Origin: Kaistia sp. 32K
GTDB taxonomy: Bacteria > Pseudomonadota > Alphaproteobacteria > Rhizobiales > Kaistiaceae
Length of the DNA: 64,000 nucleotides
Direction of reading: 5' to 3'
NCBI RefSeq assembly: GCF_016629525.1
Contig: NZ_AP024269.1
Location: 806,001 to 870,000, forward strand
In this document: positions 8,151-16,647 of the stretch, piece by piece
Layout: the number at the start of each line of letters is the position of its first letter
Position numbering within the stretch: the stretch's first letter is position 1
The notes under the pieces: model-generated
Databases searched by the model: none
Told to the model about the DNA's origin: nothing
Seen by the model: only the letters and a program-made list of their open reading frames with translations
Position numbers and translations under genes: made by a program

Positions 8151-8903
8151 TCAGGTCGCCGCGTGCTTCTTGTCGTGCTCGCGGCGCCAGGCCTGGTATT
8201 CCTCTTCGGCCGCCGGCGTCAGCGGGTAGTATTTGCGCAGGTCCGCGCCCTCGGAGAGCTTGAGCTTCGAGAACTCCTCCCATTCCGTGTGCTTGCTGGC
8301 ACGCTCCAGCAGCTCCTCGGCCATGGCGATCGGCACGACCACGACGCCGTCATCGTCGGCGATGATGATGTCGCCCGGGATCACCAGCGCGTTGCCGCAG
8401 GCGATCGGCACGTTGACGCCGAAGGGAATGATGCCGGTCTGGGTGTGGAAGTTCGGCGTCGTGCCGCGGATCCAGTAGCCGAGATCGAGCTTCATCGCCT
8501 CGGCCGAGTCGCGGATGCAGCCGTCGATGATCACGCCGGCGCCGCCGCGGCCGGCGAAATAGGTCAGCATCATCTCGCCGAACACGCCGCTCGCCATGTC
8601 GCCGCGCGCGTCGACCACGACGACGTCGCCGGCCTGCGCGTGATAGAGCACGTGCCGGTGCAGCTGCTTTTCCGGGTCGTCATATTCGCTGGCGCCGTAG
8701 AGGTCCTCGCGCTTCGGCATGAACTGCAGCGTCAGCGCCGGGCCGGCGATGCTGCGGCCCTTGGTATAGGGCAGCGGACCGCGGATCTGCGGGTCGCGGA
8801 TCCCCATCAGGTGCAGTTCGCCCGCCGCCGTGGCGCTGCCGACCTTGGCGAGGGCGTCGACCAGGGCGCGCGGCGGTCTCTTGATGTCGGGTGTGTGGGT
8901 CAT
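8151..8903 (-). CDS. RraA family protein (HMG/CHA aldolase-like)
   Basis: 250 residues. The family core is visible: VVVVDARGDMASGVFGEMMLTYFAGRGGAGVIIDGCIRD, with the DG-x-x-RD motif used by aldolase members for metal and substrate binding, followed by NVPIACGNALVIPGDIIIADDDGVVVVP. The RraA fold includes regulators of RNase E and Mg-dependent aldolases or decarboxylases of keto acids; in a sugar-transport operon an enzyme is more likely. ATG at 8903 is the first in frame after a non-family stretch. It is the last gene of the leftward transporter operon, 92 bases after the binding-protein gene. Confidence 0.85.
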   Translation of the reverse strand: MTHTPDIKRPPRALVDALAKVGSATAAGELHLMGIRDPQIRGPLPYTKGRSIAGPALTLQFMPKREDLYGASEYDDPEKQLHRHVLYHAQAGDVVVVDARGDMASGVFGEMMLTYFAGRGGAGVIIDGCIRDSAEAMKLDLGYWIRGTTPNFHTQTGIIPFGVNVPIACGNALVIPGDIIIADDDGVVVVPIAMAEELLERASKHTEWEEFSKLKLSEGADLRKYYPLTPAAEEEYQAWRREHDKKHAAT

Positions 8904-8995
8904 CTCGTGTTTCCAGGTTGCGCGCTCGGGCGCGGGTCGGGTAGCCTGTGCGCCGGCGGGAGGCCCGGCCCGGGAAGCCCAGGCCGGGCCTTGCC

Positions 8996-10273
8996 TCACT
9001 GCGCGGCGGCCAGACGTTCCATTTCAGCCTGCGCCCAGGCGACGGCCTTCTCCGGGCTCTCGCCGTCGACCAGCACGCGCTGCAGCGACTGGGTGACGAT
9101 CTTGGCGTTGAAGATGGCGGCGGCGGTCGCCGACGGCGGGCCGGCATGGCCGTCGACCAGGCCGTTGCGGGCCATTTCGTCGAAATTGGCGAAGGCCGGC
9201 GTGTCCTTGAACAGCGGCATGGTCTTCGTCTGCTCCGGGTAGATCGGCACCCAGCGGCCGCCCACCGTGGCGATGATCTGCTCGTAGCGTGCCGGCTCGA
9301 AGAAGTGGTTCAGCCACGCCTTGGCGTCGTCAGGGCGCTTGGTGTCCTTGCTGACCAGCCAGGAGAAGGACGAGATCATGTTGGCCGAGCGGCCCTTCTC
9401 GCCGGGGCCCGCCGGAATGGCGATCATCGCGGTATTGGCGAGCAGGTCCTCGTCGTTCTGCACCATCCACTGGTAGATGCTGGGCGGATTGATGGTGAAG
9501 GCGGTGCGGCCCGTCTGGTAGGCGGTGTTGTTGCCGGCGTCGTCCCAGGTCAGCGTCGAGCGGGGAATCGTGCCCTCGGCGAACATGTCGGCGATGTACT
9601 GGTAGGCCGCCACCGTCTCCGGCGAGTTCCAGGTGATCGTCTTGCCGGTCTCGTCGAACATCTGGCCGCCATAGGACAGCACGATCATCCGCGCGAAGGA
9701 TTCGGCGTCATTGGCCGAGGACAGCGTCATGCCGAAGGCGGTGATGCCCGGATTGGCCTTGAGGATCGCCTGCGAGGCCGTGCGCAGCTCGTCCAGCGTC
9801 TTCGGCACTTCCAGGCCGACTTCCTTGAGCAGATCGGTGCGGGCGAACATCGGCACCACGTCGACCTCGAGCGGCAGGGCGTGCGCCTTGCCGTCATACA
9901 TCACCTGCGAGACGGTGCTCTCGTAGATGCCTCCCGGCACGGCCCGCATCGTCTCCAGGATGTCGTCGAGCGGCAGGGTGACGCCGAGCTTGGCGTAATA
10001 CTGCGCCTGCGGGCCGACCTGCATGAACACGTCGGGCGGCGCGCCGGCCTGCAAGGCCGCGGCGAGCCGCTCGGTCATGGCGTTGCCGGGGACGACGACA
10101 TATTCGACGTCGATGCCGCGCTCCTTGCCGAACTGCACGGCCATCTCGGTGATCAGGTCGTCGGCCTGCTGGTTGAAGGCCTGCAATCCCCAGATCGTCA
10201 GGTCGGCTGCCTGTGCCTGGAACGGCAGCAGGGCTGCGGCCGAGACCAGCAGGGTCATGGCGAGTTTCTTCAT
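8996..10273 (-). CDS. Sugar ABC transporter substrate-binding protein (family 1)
   Basis: 425-residue periplasmic protein. The first 22 residues (MKKLAMTLLVSAAALLPFQAQA) are a classic signal peptide with AQA cleavage. The body has family 1 features such as LITEMAVQFGKERGIDVEYVVVPG, DEAGKTITWNSPETVAAYQYI and FSWLVSKDTKRPDDAKAWLNHF. A GGAGGAGGAAACC sequence gives a very strong ribosome site at 10275-10287, consistent with high production of the binding protein from within the operon. It is third in the order permease, permease, binding protein, RraA, an unusual order, since the binding protein usually comes first. No ATPase gene accompanies it. Confidence 0.92.
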   Translation of the reverse strand: MKKLAMTLLVSAAALLPFQAQAADLTIWGLQAFNQQADDLITEMAVQFGKERGIDVEYVVVPGNAMTERLAAALQAGAPPDVFMQVGPQAQYYAKLGVTLPLDDILETMRAVPGGIYESTVSQVMYDGKAHALPLEVDVVPMFARTDLLKEVGLEVPKTLDELRTASQAILKANPGITAFGMTLSSANDAESFARMIVLSYGGQMFDETGKTITWNSPETVAAYQYIADMFAEGTIPRSTLTWDDAGNNTAYQTGRTAFTINPPSIYQWMVQNDEDLLANTAMIAIPAGPGEKGRSANMISSFSWLVSKDTKRPDDAKAWLNHFFEPARYEQIIATVGGRWVPIYPEQTKTMPLFKDTPAFANFDEMARNGLVDGHAGPPSATAAAIFNAKIVTQSLQRVLVDGESPEKAVAWAQAEMERLAAAQ

Positions 10274-10340
10274 GGTTTCCTCCTCCTTTTTGGTCGTTGA
10301 ACTTTGTGTTCTTTGGTCTTCTTGGGCTTTCCTGGGCGCG

Positions 10341-11183
10341 CTAGCCCTTGACGCTGCCGGCGGCCAGGCCCTCGACGATGTAGCGCTGCGCGACGATGTA
10401 GATGATCAGGATCGGCACGATCGCGATGACGGAGCTCGCCATCAGCTGGCCCCAGATGAAGGTGTCGCCCATGATCAGGCCGGTCAGGCCGGCGGTCAGC
10501 GTCTTGGTGTCGTTCGAATGGACGAAGACCAGCGCGTACAGGAACTCGTTCCAGGCATGGGTGAAGGCGAAGAGCGCCACCACGGCGAGGCCGGGCTTGG
10601 CGATCGGCAGGATCACCTTGAGCAGCGTCTGCAGCCGCGTCGCGCCATCGACCGTCGCCGCCTCGTCCAGCTCGCGCGGGATGGTGCGGAAGTAGCCGAT
10701 CAGCATCCACGTGCAGAACGGCACGGTGAAGGTCAGATAGGCGACGACGAGGCCCGTCTTGGTGTTGATCAGCCCCATGTTCTGCAGCACCAGGAACAGC
10801 GGGATGAACAAGAGCGACGGCGGCAGCAGATAGGCCATGACGATGGCGCGCGCCGCCGCACCCCGGCCCTTGAAGCGCATGCGGGCGATCGGATAGGCGG
10901 CGAGCGCGCCGATCACCGCCGAGATCAGCGTCACCGAGATCGCGACGGTGGCGCTGTTCAACACGAATTGCGGGAATTTCGAGTTGAACAGCGCGGTGTT
11001 GAAGTTCGCGAGCGTCGGGCGCGCCGGCAGCAGGGTCGGCGGAACCGCGTAGATCTCGCGGGATGTCTTCAGCGAGGTGACGACGATCCAGTAGATCGGC
11101 GCCAGCGACCAGAACAGGGCGATGACGATGCCGATCGCCGTGAGGATGCGGCCGACCAGAAGTTCTGTCGTGCTTTTGACCAT
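10341..11183 (-). CDS. Sugar ABC transporter permease (MalG/CUT1 family)
   Basis: 280 residues with six predicted membrane helices, starting after MVKSTTELLVGRILTA. The EAA loop that docks with the ATPase reads LDEAATVDGATRLQTLLKVILP near residues 190-211. The C-terminus YIVEGLAAGSVKG is typical of MalG-like permeases. It follows the MalF-like permease gene by 9 bases and precedes the binding-protein gene by 67 bases. Confidence 0.93.
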   Translation of the reverse strand: MVKSTTELLVGRILTAIGIVIALFWSLAPIYWIVVTSLKTSREIYAVPPTLLPARPTLANFNTALFNSKFPQFVLNSATVAISVTLISAVIGALAAYPIARMRFKGRGAAARAIVMAYLLPPSLLFIPLFLVLQNMGLINTKTGLVVAYLTFTVPFCTWMLIGYFRTIPRELDEAATVDGATRLQTLLKVILPIAKPGLAVVALFAFTHAWNEFLYALVFVHSNDTKTLTAGLTGLIMGDTFIWGQLMASSVIAIVPILIIYIVAQRYIVEGLAAGSVKG

Positions 11184-11192
11184 GTCCGGCTC

Positions 11193-12137
11193 CTATTCTT
11201 TCGACGACAGCATGCGGCGCGTCAGCAGCACGATCAGGATGACGAAGACGGGGATCACCGAGACGAGGACGGCCGCGCCGAGCCCGAGCTGGCTCTGGGT
11301 GATGCCGTATTCGTAGGCGAGCGTCGGCAGGATATGCGTGCGCATCGCCGGGCCGCCGCCGGTCAGGATGAACACCATGTGGAACGAGTTGAACGTCCAG
11401 ATCGTCGACAGCATCACCGTGACGAAGATGACTTCCTTCATCTGCGGCAGCGTGACCGAGAAGAAGCGCCGGAGCGGGCCGGCGCCGTCGATGGCGGCGG
11501 CTTCGTTCAGATCGCCCGGAATGGCGGTCAGCGCGGCGAGGAACATCATGGTGAAGAAGGGCAGGCCGTGCCAGACCATGGCGGTGCCGATCGAAAGCAT
11601 GGCGATCCTCGGATCGGACAGCCAGTAGATCGGCTGGTCCGACAGGCCGAGCGCCAGCACCAGATAGCTGAGCACGCCCGCCTGCTCGTCGAAGATCCAT
11701 TTCCACGACAGGCCGGCGATCAGGCCGGGCACCGCCCAGGGCAGGAAGACGAGGGCGCGGACCAGCCCGCGCGCCGGCATCTTCTGCGCCAGCAGAACCG
11801 CGCAGATGAGGCCGATCACCAGCTTCACGGCGACGACGCCCACCGTCAGCACCAGCGAGTTGAAGGCGGCGCGCAGATAGTGCGGATCGCTGAGCAGCTT
11901 GGTGAAATTGGCCAGCCCGACGAAGGAGCCGGCCTTGGCGACCATCTGGTCGGTGAACGACGTCGTGACGCCGTCAACGAGCGGATAGGCGATGAAGGCG
12001 GCGAAGACGGCAGCCGCCGGCGCAAGGAGCGTGTAGGCGACCAGCCAGTCCGGGCGCCGCGTCGGATTGCGGCGGGGAACGGGGGGCGCGGTGAAACCTT
12101 TGGGCAGCCGGGCCGCCTCAGCTGCGGCGGGTCGCAT
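11193..12137 (-). CDS. Sugar ABC transporter permease (MalF/CUT1 family)
   Basis: 314 residues. A basic, proline-rich N-terminal tail (PPVPRRNPTRRPDW) leads into six helices. The EAA loop is LNEAAAIDGAGPLRRFFSVTLPQ near 210-232. This is the first gene of the leftward operon 12137-8151; its promoter lies in the 231-base space shared with the IclR gene at 12369. The partner ATPase must come from elsewhere in the genome. Confidence 0.93.
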   Translation of the reverse strand: MRPAAAEAARLPKGFTAPPVPRRNPTRRPDWLVAYTLLAPAAAVFAAFIAYPLVDGVTTSFTDQMVAKAGSFVGLANFTKLLSDPHYLRAAFNSLVLTVGVVAVKLVIGLICAVLLAQKMPARGLVRALVFLPWAVPGLIAGLSWKWIFDEQAGVLSYLVLALGLSDQPIYWLSDPRIAMLSIGTAMVWHGLPFFTMMFLAALTAIPGDLNEAAAIDGAGPLRRFFSVTLPQMKEVIFVTVMLSTIWTFNSFHMVFILTGGGPAMRTHILPTLAYEYGITQSQLGLGAAVLVSVIPVFVILIVLLTRRMLSSKE

Positions 12138-12324
12138 CGACGCCCTCCCTCGGTCTGTTCATGTCGCCGAAGGTGACGGTGGCGGCGAGGCCGGTCCGGC
12201 GCGTCGCGACCCTCATGTCGCGCGGCCCTTCGACGGACAGGACGCAGCTGTGGCGTGAATTGGCGTGGCCTGAATTGACATGGCGTTTCCTCAACCGACT
12301 TGCTGCCGCGTTTCCGGCAGGCTA

Positions 12325-12355
12325 TTGACGAGTTTATTATTTGAATTTTACTCGT
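12325..12355. promoter_or_regulatory. Inverted-repeat operator between CUT1 operon and IclR gene
   Basis: ACGAGT (12328-12333) and ACTCGT (12350-12355) are exact inverted arms around a 16-base AT-only-rich spacer, centred in the divergent promoter region and starting inside a TTGACG -35-like hexamer (12325-12330) directed toward the IclR gene. A small hairpin CTGCCG/CGGCAG lies just upstream (12303-12320). Likely bound by the IclR protein encoded next to it. Confidence 0.45.
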
Positions 12356-12368
12356 TCATATTGTAACC

Positions 12369-13169
12369 GTGGCAAAGAAGCCGGGAGGTGTCAACGTGTC
12401 TGATGACGAGGAGGGGCTGCAAAATCGCAATCCGGCCATCGAGCGGATGATGGCGATCCTGACCGAGCTCGAGAAAACCCCGTCCGGCCTCAGCCTGAAG
12501 CGGCTGGCGGAGCGGACCGGCGTGACGCGCTCGACCGTGTACCGGATCCTGAATTCGCTCGAGGCGCACGACATGGTGCGCCAGGTCGACCGCGCCCAAT
12601 ATGTCCTCGGCGCCCGGTTGCTGTCGCTCGCCGACGGCGTCACCTCGACGCCGGTCAGCCGCGAGATCGCGGAGAAGGCGCAGCCGCATCTCGACCGCCT
12701 CGCGGCAACGTTTGGCGAGAGCTGCAAGGTCTCCGTCTATGATCGCGGCTTCGTGCTCGTGATCGCCGCCGCCACCGGCCACAATCCCTATGCCCTGCAT
12801 GCCGCCATCGGCCAGCACCTGCCCATCCATGCCGGCGCCGGCAGCAAGGTCCTGCTCGCGCATCAGCCGGAGGCGGAGATCGAGGCGGTGCTGTCGCACG
12901 AGCTCAAGCGCTACACCGTCCTGACCTTCGTCGATCCGGAGGCGCTTCGGGCCGAGCTCGCGCTGGTCAGGGCGCGCGGCTGGTCGCGCGACGGCGGCGA
13001 ATTCGCCGTGTCGGTCAACGCCTATGGCGCGCCGATCGTCAATCTGTCGGGCCAGGTGGTCGCCGCGATCAGCATCCCGTTCCTGGTCGGCCAGGATGCC
13101 GAATATGAGGACAAGGTCCGCAACATCGCCATGACGACGGCGATCGCGATCGGCAGCGACCTGACCTGA
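12369..13169 (+). CDS. IclR family transcriptional regulator
   Basis: 266 residues. Helix-turn-helix at about 30-80 (LSLKRLAERTGVTRSTVYRILNSLEAH) and effector domain at 95-260 with GSKVLLAHQPEAEIEAVL. Starts are ATG 12369 (MAKKPGG) or GTG 12396; the first is kept because it is an ATG, though the N-terminal tail is not conserved. Divergent from the CUT1 operon at 12137, which it probably regulates through the inverted repeat at 12328-12355. Confidence 0.9.
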   Translation: MAKKPGGVNVSDDEEGLQNRNPAIERMMAILTELEKTPSGLSLKRLAERTGVTRSTVYRILNSLEAHDMVRQVDRAQYVLGARLLSLADGVTSTPVSREIAEKAQPHLDRLAATFGESCKVSVYDRGFVLVIAAATGHNPYALHAAIGQHLPIHAGAGSKVLLAHQPEAEIEAVLSHELKRYTVLTFVDPEALRAELALVRARGWSRDGGEFAVSVNAYGAPIVNLSGQVVAAISIPFLVGQDAEYEDKVRNIAMTTAIAIGSDLT

Positions 13170-13187
13170 TCGACTGGCTCTCCGCCG

Positions 13188-14087
13188 TCACGGTTGCCGC
13201 AGGAAGGCCTGCAGGGGCACGGTGAAATCGAGGAAGGCGCGCACACGGTGCGGCATGCGCTCGCCGCCGAGGAAGAGCGCGTGGATCTCCTCCTCGTCGC
13301 CGACGGTCTCGGCGAGCACCTCGACGAGACGCCCCTCGGCGAGATCGGCGCGCACGTGATAATCGCCGAGGCGGGCGAGGCCGACGCCGGCGACCGCCGC
13401 CCTTCGCATGGTTTCGCCATTGTTGGTGAGGAGCGAGCCGGTGACGGCGCGGTCAACTGTGCGGTTGCCCTCGCGCAGCGGCCAGACCGGCACGGCGCGG
13501 CGGAAGTTGAAGCCGAGGCAATTGTGTCGGGCGAGATCGTCGACCGAGCGCGGCGTGCCGAACTGCTTGAGATAGGCGGGCGAGGCGACGATCTTGCGGC
13601 GCGCGACGCCGATCCGCCGGGCCCGCATGCTGGAATCCTGCAAGGTGCCGACGCGAAAGGCGACATCGGTGCGGTCGAGATAGAGATCGACCATCTCGTC
13701 GGAGAGCGACAGGTCGACCCGGATGTTGGGATAGGCCTGCCAGAAGCCGGTGAGCGTCGGCTCGACGCCGTAGATGCCGAAGGCGACCGAGGCGTTGACC
13801 CGTACCGTGCCGCCGGCGCAGGCGGCCCCCTGCGAGAGCTCGCGCTCCACTTCGTCGAGTTCGGCGAGCAGCGCCAGGCTGCGCTCGTAATAGAGCTGGC
13901 CCTCGGCCGTCAGCGATAGCCGCCGCGTCGAGCGCTCCAGCAGGCGGACGCCGAGCCGCGCCTCGATGCGCGAGATCAGCTTGCTCACGGTCGAGGGCGT
14001 CATCCGCATCTGGCTGGCGGCGGCCGAGAAATTCCCGGCCTCCACGACGCGCAGGAACACCTGCATTTCGCCGGCGCGATTGTCCAT
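13188..14087 (-). CDS. LysR family transcriptional regulator
   Basis: 299 residues from the ATG at 14087 (MDNRAGEMQVFLRVVEAGNF), the usual LysR start; an upstream in-frame extension lacks family character. The helix-turn-helix covers about 17-37 (NFSAAASQMRMTPSTVSKLISRIEARLG). The effector domain begins near residue 90 (VRVNASVAFGIYGVEPTLTGF). The gene diverges from the aldo/keto reductase at 14255, which it may control. The 168-base intergenic region carries a short palindromic TTTCACAGATTGTG segment but no clear T-N11-A site that I would defend. Confidence 0.92.
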   Translation of the reverse strand: MDNRAGEMQVFLRVVEAGNFSAAASQMRMTPSTVSKLISRIEARLGVRLLERSTRRLSLTAEGQLYYERSLALLAELDEVERELSQGAACAGGTVRVNASVAFGIYGVEPTLTGFWQAYPNIRVDLSLSDEMVDLYLDRTDVAFRVGTLQDSSMRARRIGVARRKIVASPAYLKQFGTPRSVDDLARHNCLGFNFRRAVPVWPLREGNRTVDRAVTGSLLTNNGETMRRAAVAGVGLARLGDYHVRADLAEGRLVEVLAETVGDEEEIHALFLGGERMPHRVRAFLDFTVPLQAFLRQP

Positions 14088-14254
14088 TGGGCGATCCGAT
14101 CGGTGAATTAGTTTCACAGATTGTGTGGCTGGCCGACGAATTATCAAGCGCCAATGCGGCCGTTATCTCCTCGCCATGCGGAAACGGCGGCGAGCGTGTC
14201 GCTGCCGCCACCACGGCACGGGCGGCGTCCTCGCCGCTCTCCTCCAGGAGTTTG

Positions 14255-15079
14255 ATGATGCAGACTGTGAAGGCGCATGGCGCGTCGATCCCGGCGCTCG
14301 GGTTCGGCGTGTTCCGGATGTCGGATGACGAGGTCGAGCGGGTCGTCCCGGCGGCGCTCGAAGCGGGATTTCGCCATTTCGATACGGCGCAGATCTATCA
14401 GAACGAAGCCGCGCTCGGTCGCGCTTTGGTGGCCGCCGGCGCGCGTCGCGACGATCTCTTCCTGACCACCAAGGTGTGGGTCGACAACTACCATCCCGAC
14501 CGCTTCCTGGCCTCGGTCGAGGAGAGCCTCGACAGGCTGCGGGTCGATCGCGTCGACCTGCTTCTGCTGCACTGGCCCGGCGACGCCGTCCCCGTCGCCG
14601 AGCAGATTGCCATGCTCAACGCGGTGAAATCGGCCGGCAAGACGCTGCATGTCGGCGTCAGCAACCAGAACATCGCGCAGATGCGCGAGGCGGTCGCGCT
14701 GAGCGACGCTCCGATCGTCACCAACCAGATCGAGGCGCATCCCTATCTCGACCAGCGTGCCGTCGCGGCGGCGGCGAGCGCCGCCGGCGTCTCCGTCACG
14801 GCCTATTTTGGCATGGCGGACGGCGCGGTGCCGCAGGATCCGCTGCTTGCCGCGATCGGCCAGAGATACGGCAAGAGCGCGGCGCAGGTCGGTTTGCGCT
14901 GGCTGCTGCAGCAGGGTTTCGTCGCGCTCTCCAAGACGGCGAAGCCGGAGCGCGTCGCCGAGAACATCGCGGTGTTCGATTTCGAGCTGGCGGAAGACGA
15001 GATGGCGGAGATCGCCGGCCTCGCCCGCGCCGATGGCCGGCGCGTCAGCCCGCCGGGCCTGGCGCCCGCCTGGGACTGA
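14255..15079 (+). CDS. Aldo/keto reductase (2,5-diketogluconate reductase-like)
   Basis: 274 residues. Catalytic tetrad: Asp and Tyr in HFDTAQIYQNEAALG, Lys in FLTTKVWVDNY, His in LLLLHWPG. The C-terminal part WLLQQGFVALSKTAKPERVAENIAVFDFEL is typical of AKR5-like reductases acting on aldehydes or keto sugars. AGGAG at 14246-14250 serves adjacent ATG codons at 14255 and 14258; the second has slightly better spacing. Divergent from the LysR gene. Confidence 0.9.
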   Translation: MMQTVKAHGASIPALGFGVFRMSDDEVERVVPAALEAGFRHFDTAQIYQNEAALGRALVAAGARRDDLFLTTKVWVDNYHPDRFLASVEESLDRLRVDRVDLLLLHWPGDAVPVAEQIAMLNAVKSAGKTLHVGVSNQNIAQMREAVALSDAPIVTNQIEAHPYLDQRAVAAAASAAGVSVTAYFGMADGAVPQDPLLAAIGQRYGKSAAQVGLRWLLQQGFVALSKTAKPERVAENIAVFDFELAEDEMAEIAGLARADGRRVSPPGLAPAWD

Positions 15080-15087
15080 GCGCTTCG

Positions 15088-15116
15088 CCGGCCGGTCCCG
15101 ATCGGGCGCCGGCCGG
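15088..15116. terminator. Hairpin between convergent reductase and GNAT genes
   Basis: CCGGCCGG (15088-15095) repeats at 15109-15116; because it is self-complementary the two copies pair, enclosing CCCGATCGGG. Located between converging stop codons 38 bases apart, probably a two-way terminator. Confidence 0.55.
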
Positions 15117-15117
15117 T

Positions 15118-15561
15118 TTAGCCCTGCTCCAGCTTCAGATGAAGCAGGGGGAAGGGACGTCCATCGTCGTCCAGCTCGGAGCGGCCGGTGACGACGAAGC
15201 CGAGGCGCTGATAGAAGGCGCAACCGCCCGGGTTTTGCTCGTTGACGTCGACGGTCAGCACCGGCGCCGTCGTGCGGGCGTGCTGGATGAGCAGCCGCCC
15301 GATGCCCTTGCCGTGCTCGGCCGGATCGACGAACAGCGAATCGATCTTCGCGTCCGTCATGCCGAGGAAGGCGAGCGGACGATCGGAGGCGTCGACGACG
15401 ACCGAAAAGGCCGCGTTCGGCAGATAGGCGCCGCGCACCATGACGCCGATCGAAGCAATGTCCGCCTCGGTCAGGAAGTGGTGCGTCGCCTGCACGGCGC
15501 CGAGCCAGATCTCGTACATCCGGTCGAGGTCGTCGGGGCGGGAGGGGCGAATTTGATACAT
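15118..15561 (-). CDS. GNAT family N-acetyltransferase
   Basis: 147 residues from the ATG at 15561 (MYQIRPSRPDDLDRMYEIWL). The acetyl-CoA-binding motif A is IDSLFVDPAEHGKGIGRLLIQHA near residues 68-90, with the HGKGIG pyrophosphate loop, and motif B is GGCAFYQRLGFVVTGRSE. It resembles YjaB-like acetyltransferases of unknown acceptor. An open extension upstream lacks family residues. No operon partner. Confidence 0.88.
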   Translation of the reverse strand: MYQIRPSRPDDLDRMYEIWLGAVQATHHFLTEADIASIGVMVRGAYLPNAAFSVVVDASDRPLAFLGMTDAKIDSLFVDPAEHGKGIGRLLIQHARTTAPVLTVDVNEQNPGGCAFYQRLGFVVTGRSELDDDGRPFPLLHLKLEQG

Positions 15562-15716
15562 GCTGGCTACCGAAACGCGAAAGGGAGGCACGAAATAAGG
15601 GAAGGGGCCTGCAGGGTAAAGAGGGGCGGCGGCAGGCTTGCCGTCGAAACCCGATCGGCGGCCGCATCCAGACGCCGACTTCCGCGTTGTCATGGGTCAA
15701 CCCAAGGAGATGCGGA

Positions 15717-15977
15717 ATGTTCGATGCAGCACGGATCAAGGAGCATGCGGACGTCATCGGAGCCGATGGTGTCCATGTCGGCACGGTCGACGGGGTCGAG
15801 GGCGATCGGATCAAGCTGACCAAGCGCGACAGCGGCGAGGGTTCGCATGCCGGCCACCACCATTTCATTCCACTGGCGCTGGTGGCGGATATCGAGAACG
15901 GCCGGGTGCGGCTTTCCGCCAATGCCGACGTCGCGGTGACCTTCGAGGAAGAGCAGAGCGGCGTCTCCACCGAGTGA
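15717..15977 (+). CDS. DUF2171 domain protein
   Basis: 86-residue cytoplasmic protein. The family pattern is IKEHADVIGADGVHVGTVDGVEGDRIKLTKRD with an HHHF motif near residue 47. AAGGAG at 15704-15709 is correctly spaced before ATG 15717. It resembles PRC-barrel-like small beta proteins. Function of DUF2171 proteins is not established. A monocistronic gene followed by a strong terminator. Confidence 0.85.
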   Translation: MFDAARIKEHADVIGADGVHVGTVDGVEGDRIKLTKRDSGEGSHAGHHHFIPLALVADIENGRVRLSANADVAVTFEEEQSGVSTE

Positions 15978-15991
15978 TGCCCCGATGATGA

Positions 15992-16023
15992 AAAAGGGTC
16001 CGCCATCGCGTGGGCCCTTTGGC
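15992..16023. terminator. Bidirectional terminator between DUF2171 and TetR genes
   Basis: AAAAGGGTCC pairs with GGGCCCTTT across a ten-base loop, with A-runs on the left and TTT on the right, so it can work for both converging transcripts. Confidence 0.7.
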
Positions 16024-16025
16024 TT

Positions 16026-16568
16026 TCAGCCTGGCACGATCGCCTGGATATCCGCGAAGATGGCGTCCCAGGCGTCGTTCTCGATGTCGATGAGGCCGAG
16101 GCCGCGCAGCAGGAACGCGCCTTCCGACGCCAGGATCGCGGTCAGCGCCCGGCGCCCCGTTTCCGTCGTGATGTCGACTCGGCCGAACAATTCCTCGTAA
16201 TAGCCCTGGATCTGGATCTGATAGGCGGGCGAGCGGACGAGGCTTGCGAGCAGGGCGCTGGCGCGGATGCTCGCCAGCCTGTCCTCGCGATGGTTGGCGT
16301 CTATATGCGCCGAGGCGGGGGCGAACGGCTCGTCGGCATGGTTTTCCAGATACGCGCCGACCAGCCCCTCATAGGAGGCTTCGGCCCGCTCCAGCATCGC
16401 CTCGATCAGCGCGTCCTTGGTGCCGAAGGAATAGAGCACGCCGCCCTTGCTGACGCCTGCCTCGCGGGCCACGGCGTCGATCGTCAGGTTGATGACGCCG
16501 GTCGTGGCGATGACCCGGTCGGCGGCGTCGAGCAGCGCTTCGCGATCGATGGTTGGACGTCTGCCCAT
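16026..16568 (-). CDS. TetR family transcriptional regulator
   Basis: 180 residues. The N-terminal helix-turn-helix (about 8-55) reads DREALLDAADRVIATTGVINLTIDAVAREAGVSKGGVLYSFGTKDALI. The C-terminal half is a helical ligand domain matching TetR_C-type efflux regulators. Divergent from the MFS gene by 79 bases with a palindromic operator between them, a standard arrangement for drug-induced efflux. Confidence 0.93.
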   Translation of the reverse strand: MGRRPTIDREALLDAADRVIATTGVINLTIDAVAREAGVSKGGVLYSFGTKDALIEAMLERAEASYEGLVGAYLENHADEPFAPASAHIDANHREDRLASIRASALLASLVRSPAYQIQIQGYYEELFGRVDITTETGRRALTAILASEGAFLLRGLGLIDIENDAWDAIFADIQAIVPG

Positions 16569-16586
16569 GGCTTTTCTCTTTTAATA

Positions 16587-16598
16587 CCGTCTGGACGG
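16587..16598. promoter_or_regulatory. TetR operator candidate
   Basis: CCGTC-TG-GACGG is a perfect palindrome flanked by AT-rich TTTTAATA and ATATATA, located 18 bases before the TetR start and 49 before the MFS start. The TNCCGTCTGGACGG form resembles AcrR/TetR-class operators. Confidence 0.6.
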
Positions 16599-16647
16599 AT
16601 ATATATCTCCGCCTCCCAGCGCCGGCAATCCCCCGAACGGCGCGGGA

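Noticed and set aside
10023..12176. A 717-codon plus-strand frame opposite the CUT1 permeases
   Set aside because: Composition is typical of antisense translation of membrane proteins (Asp, His, Arg rich); the minus-strand genes have complete motifs.
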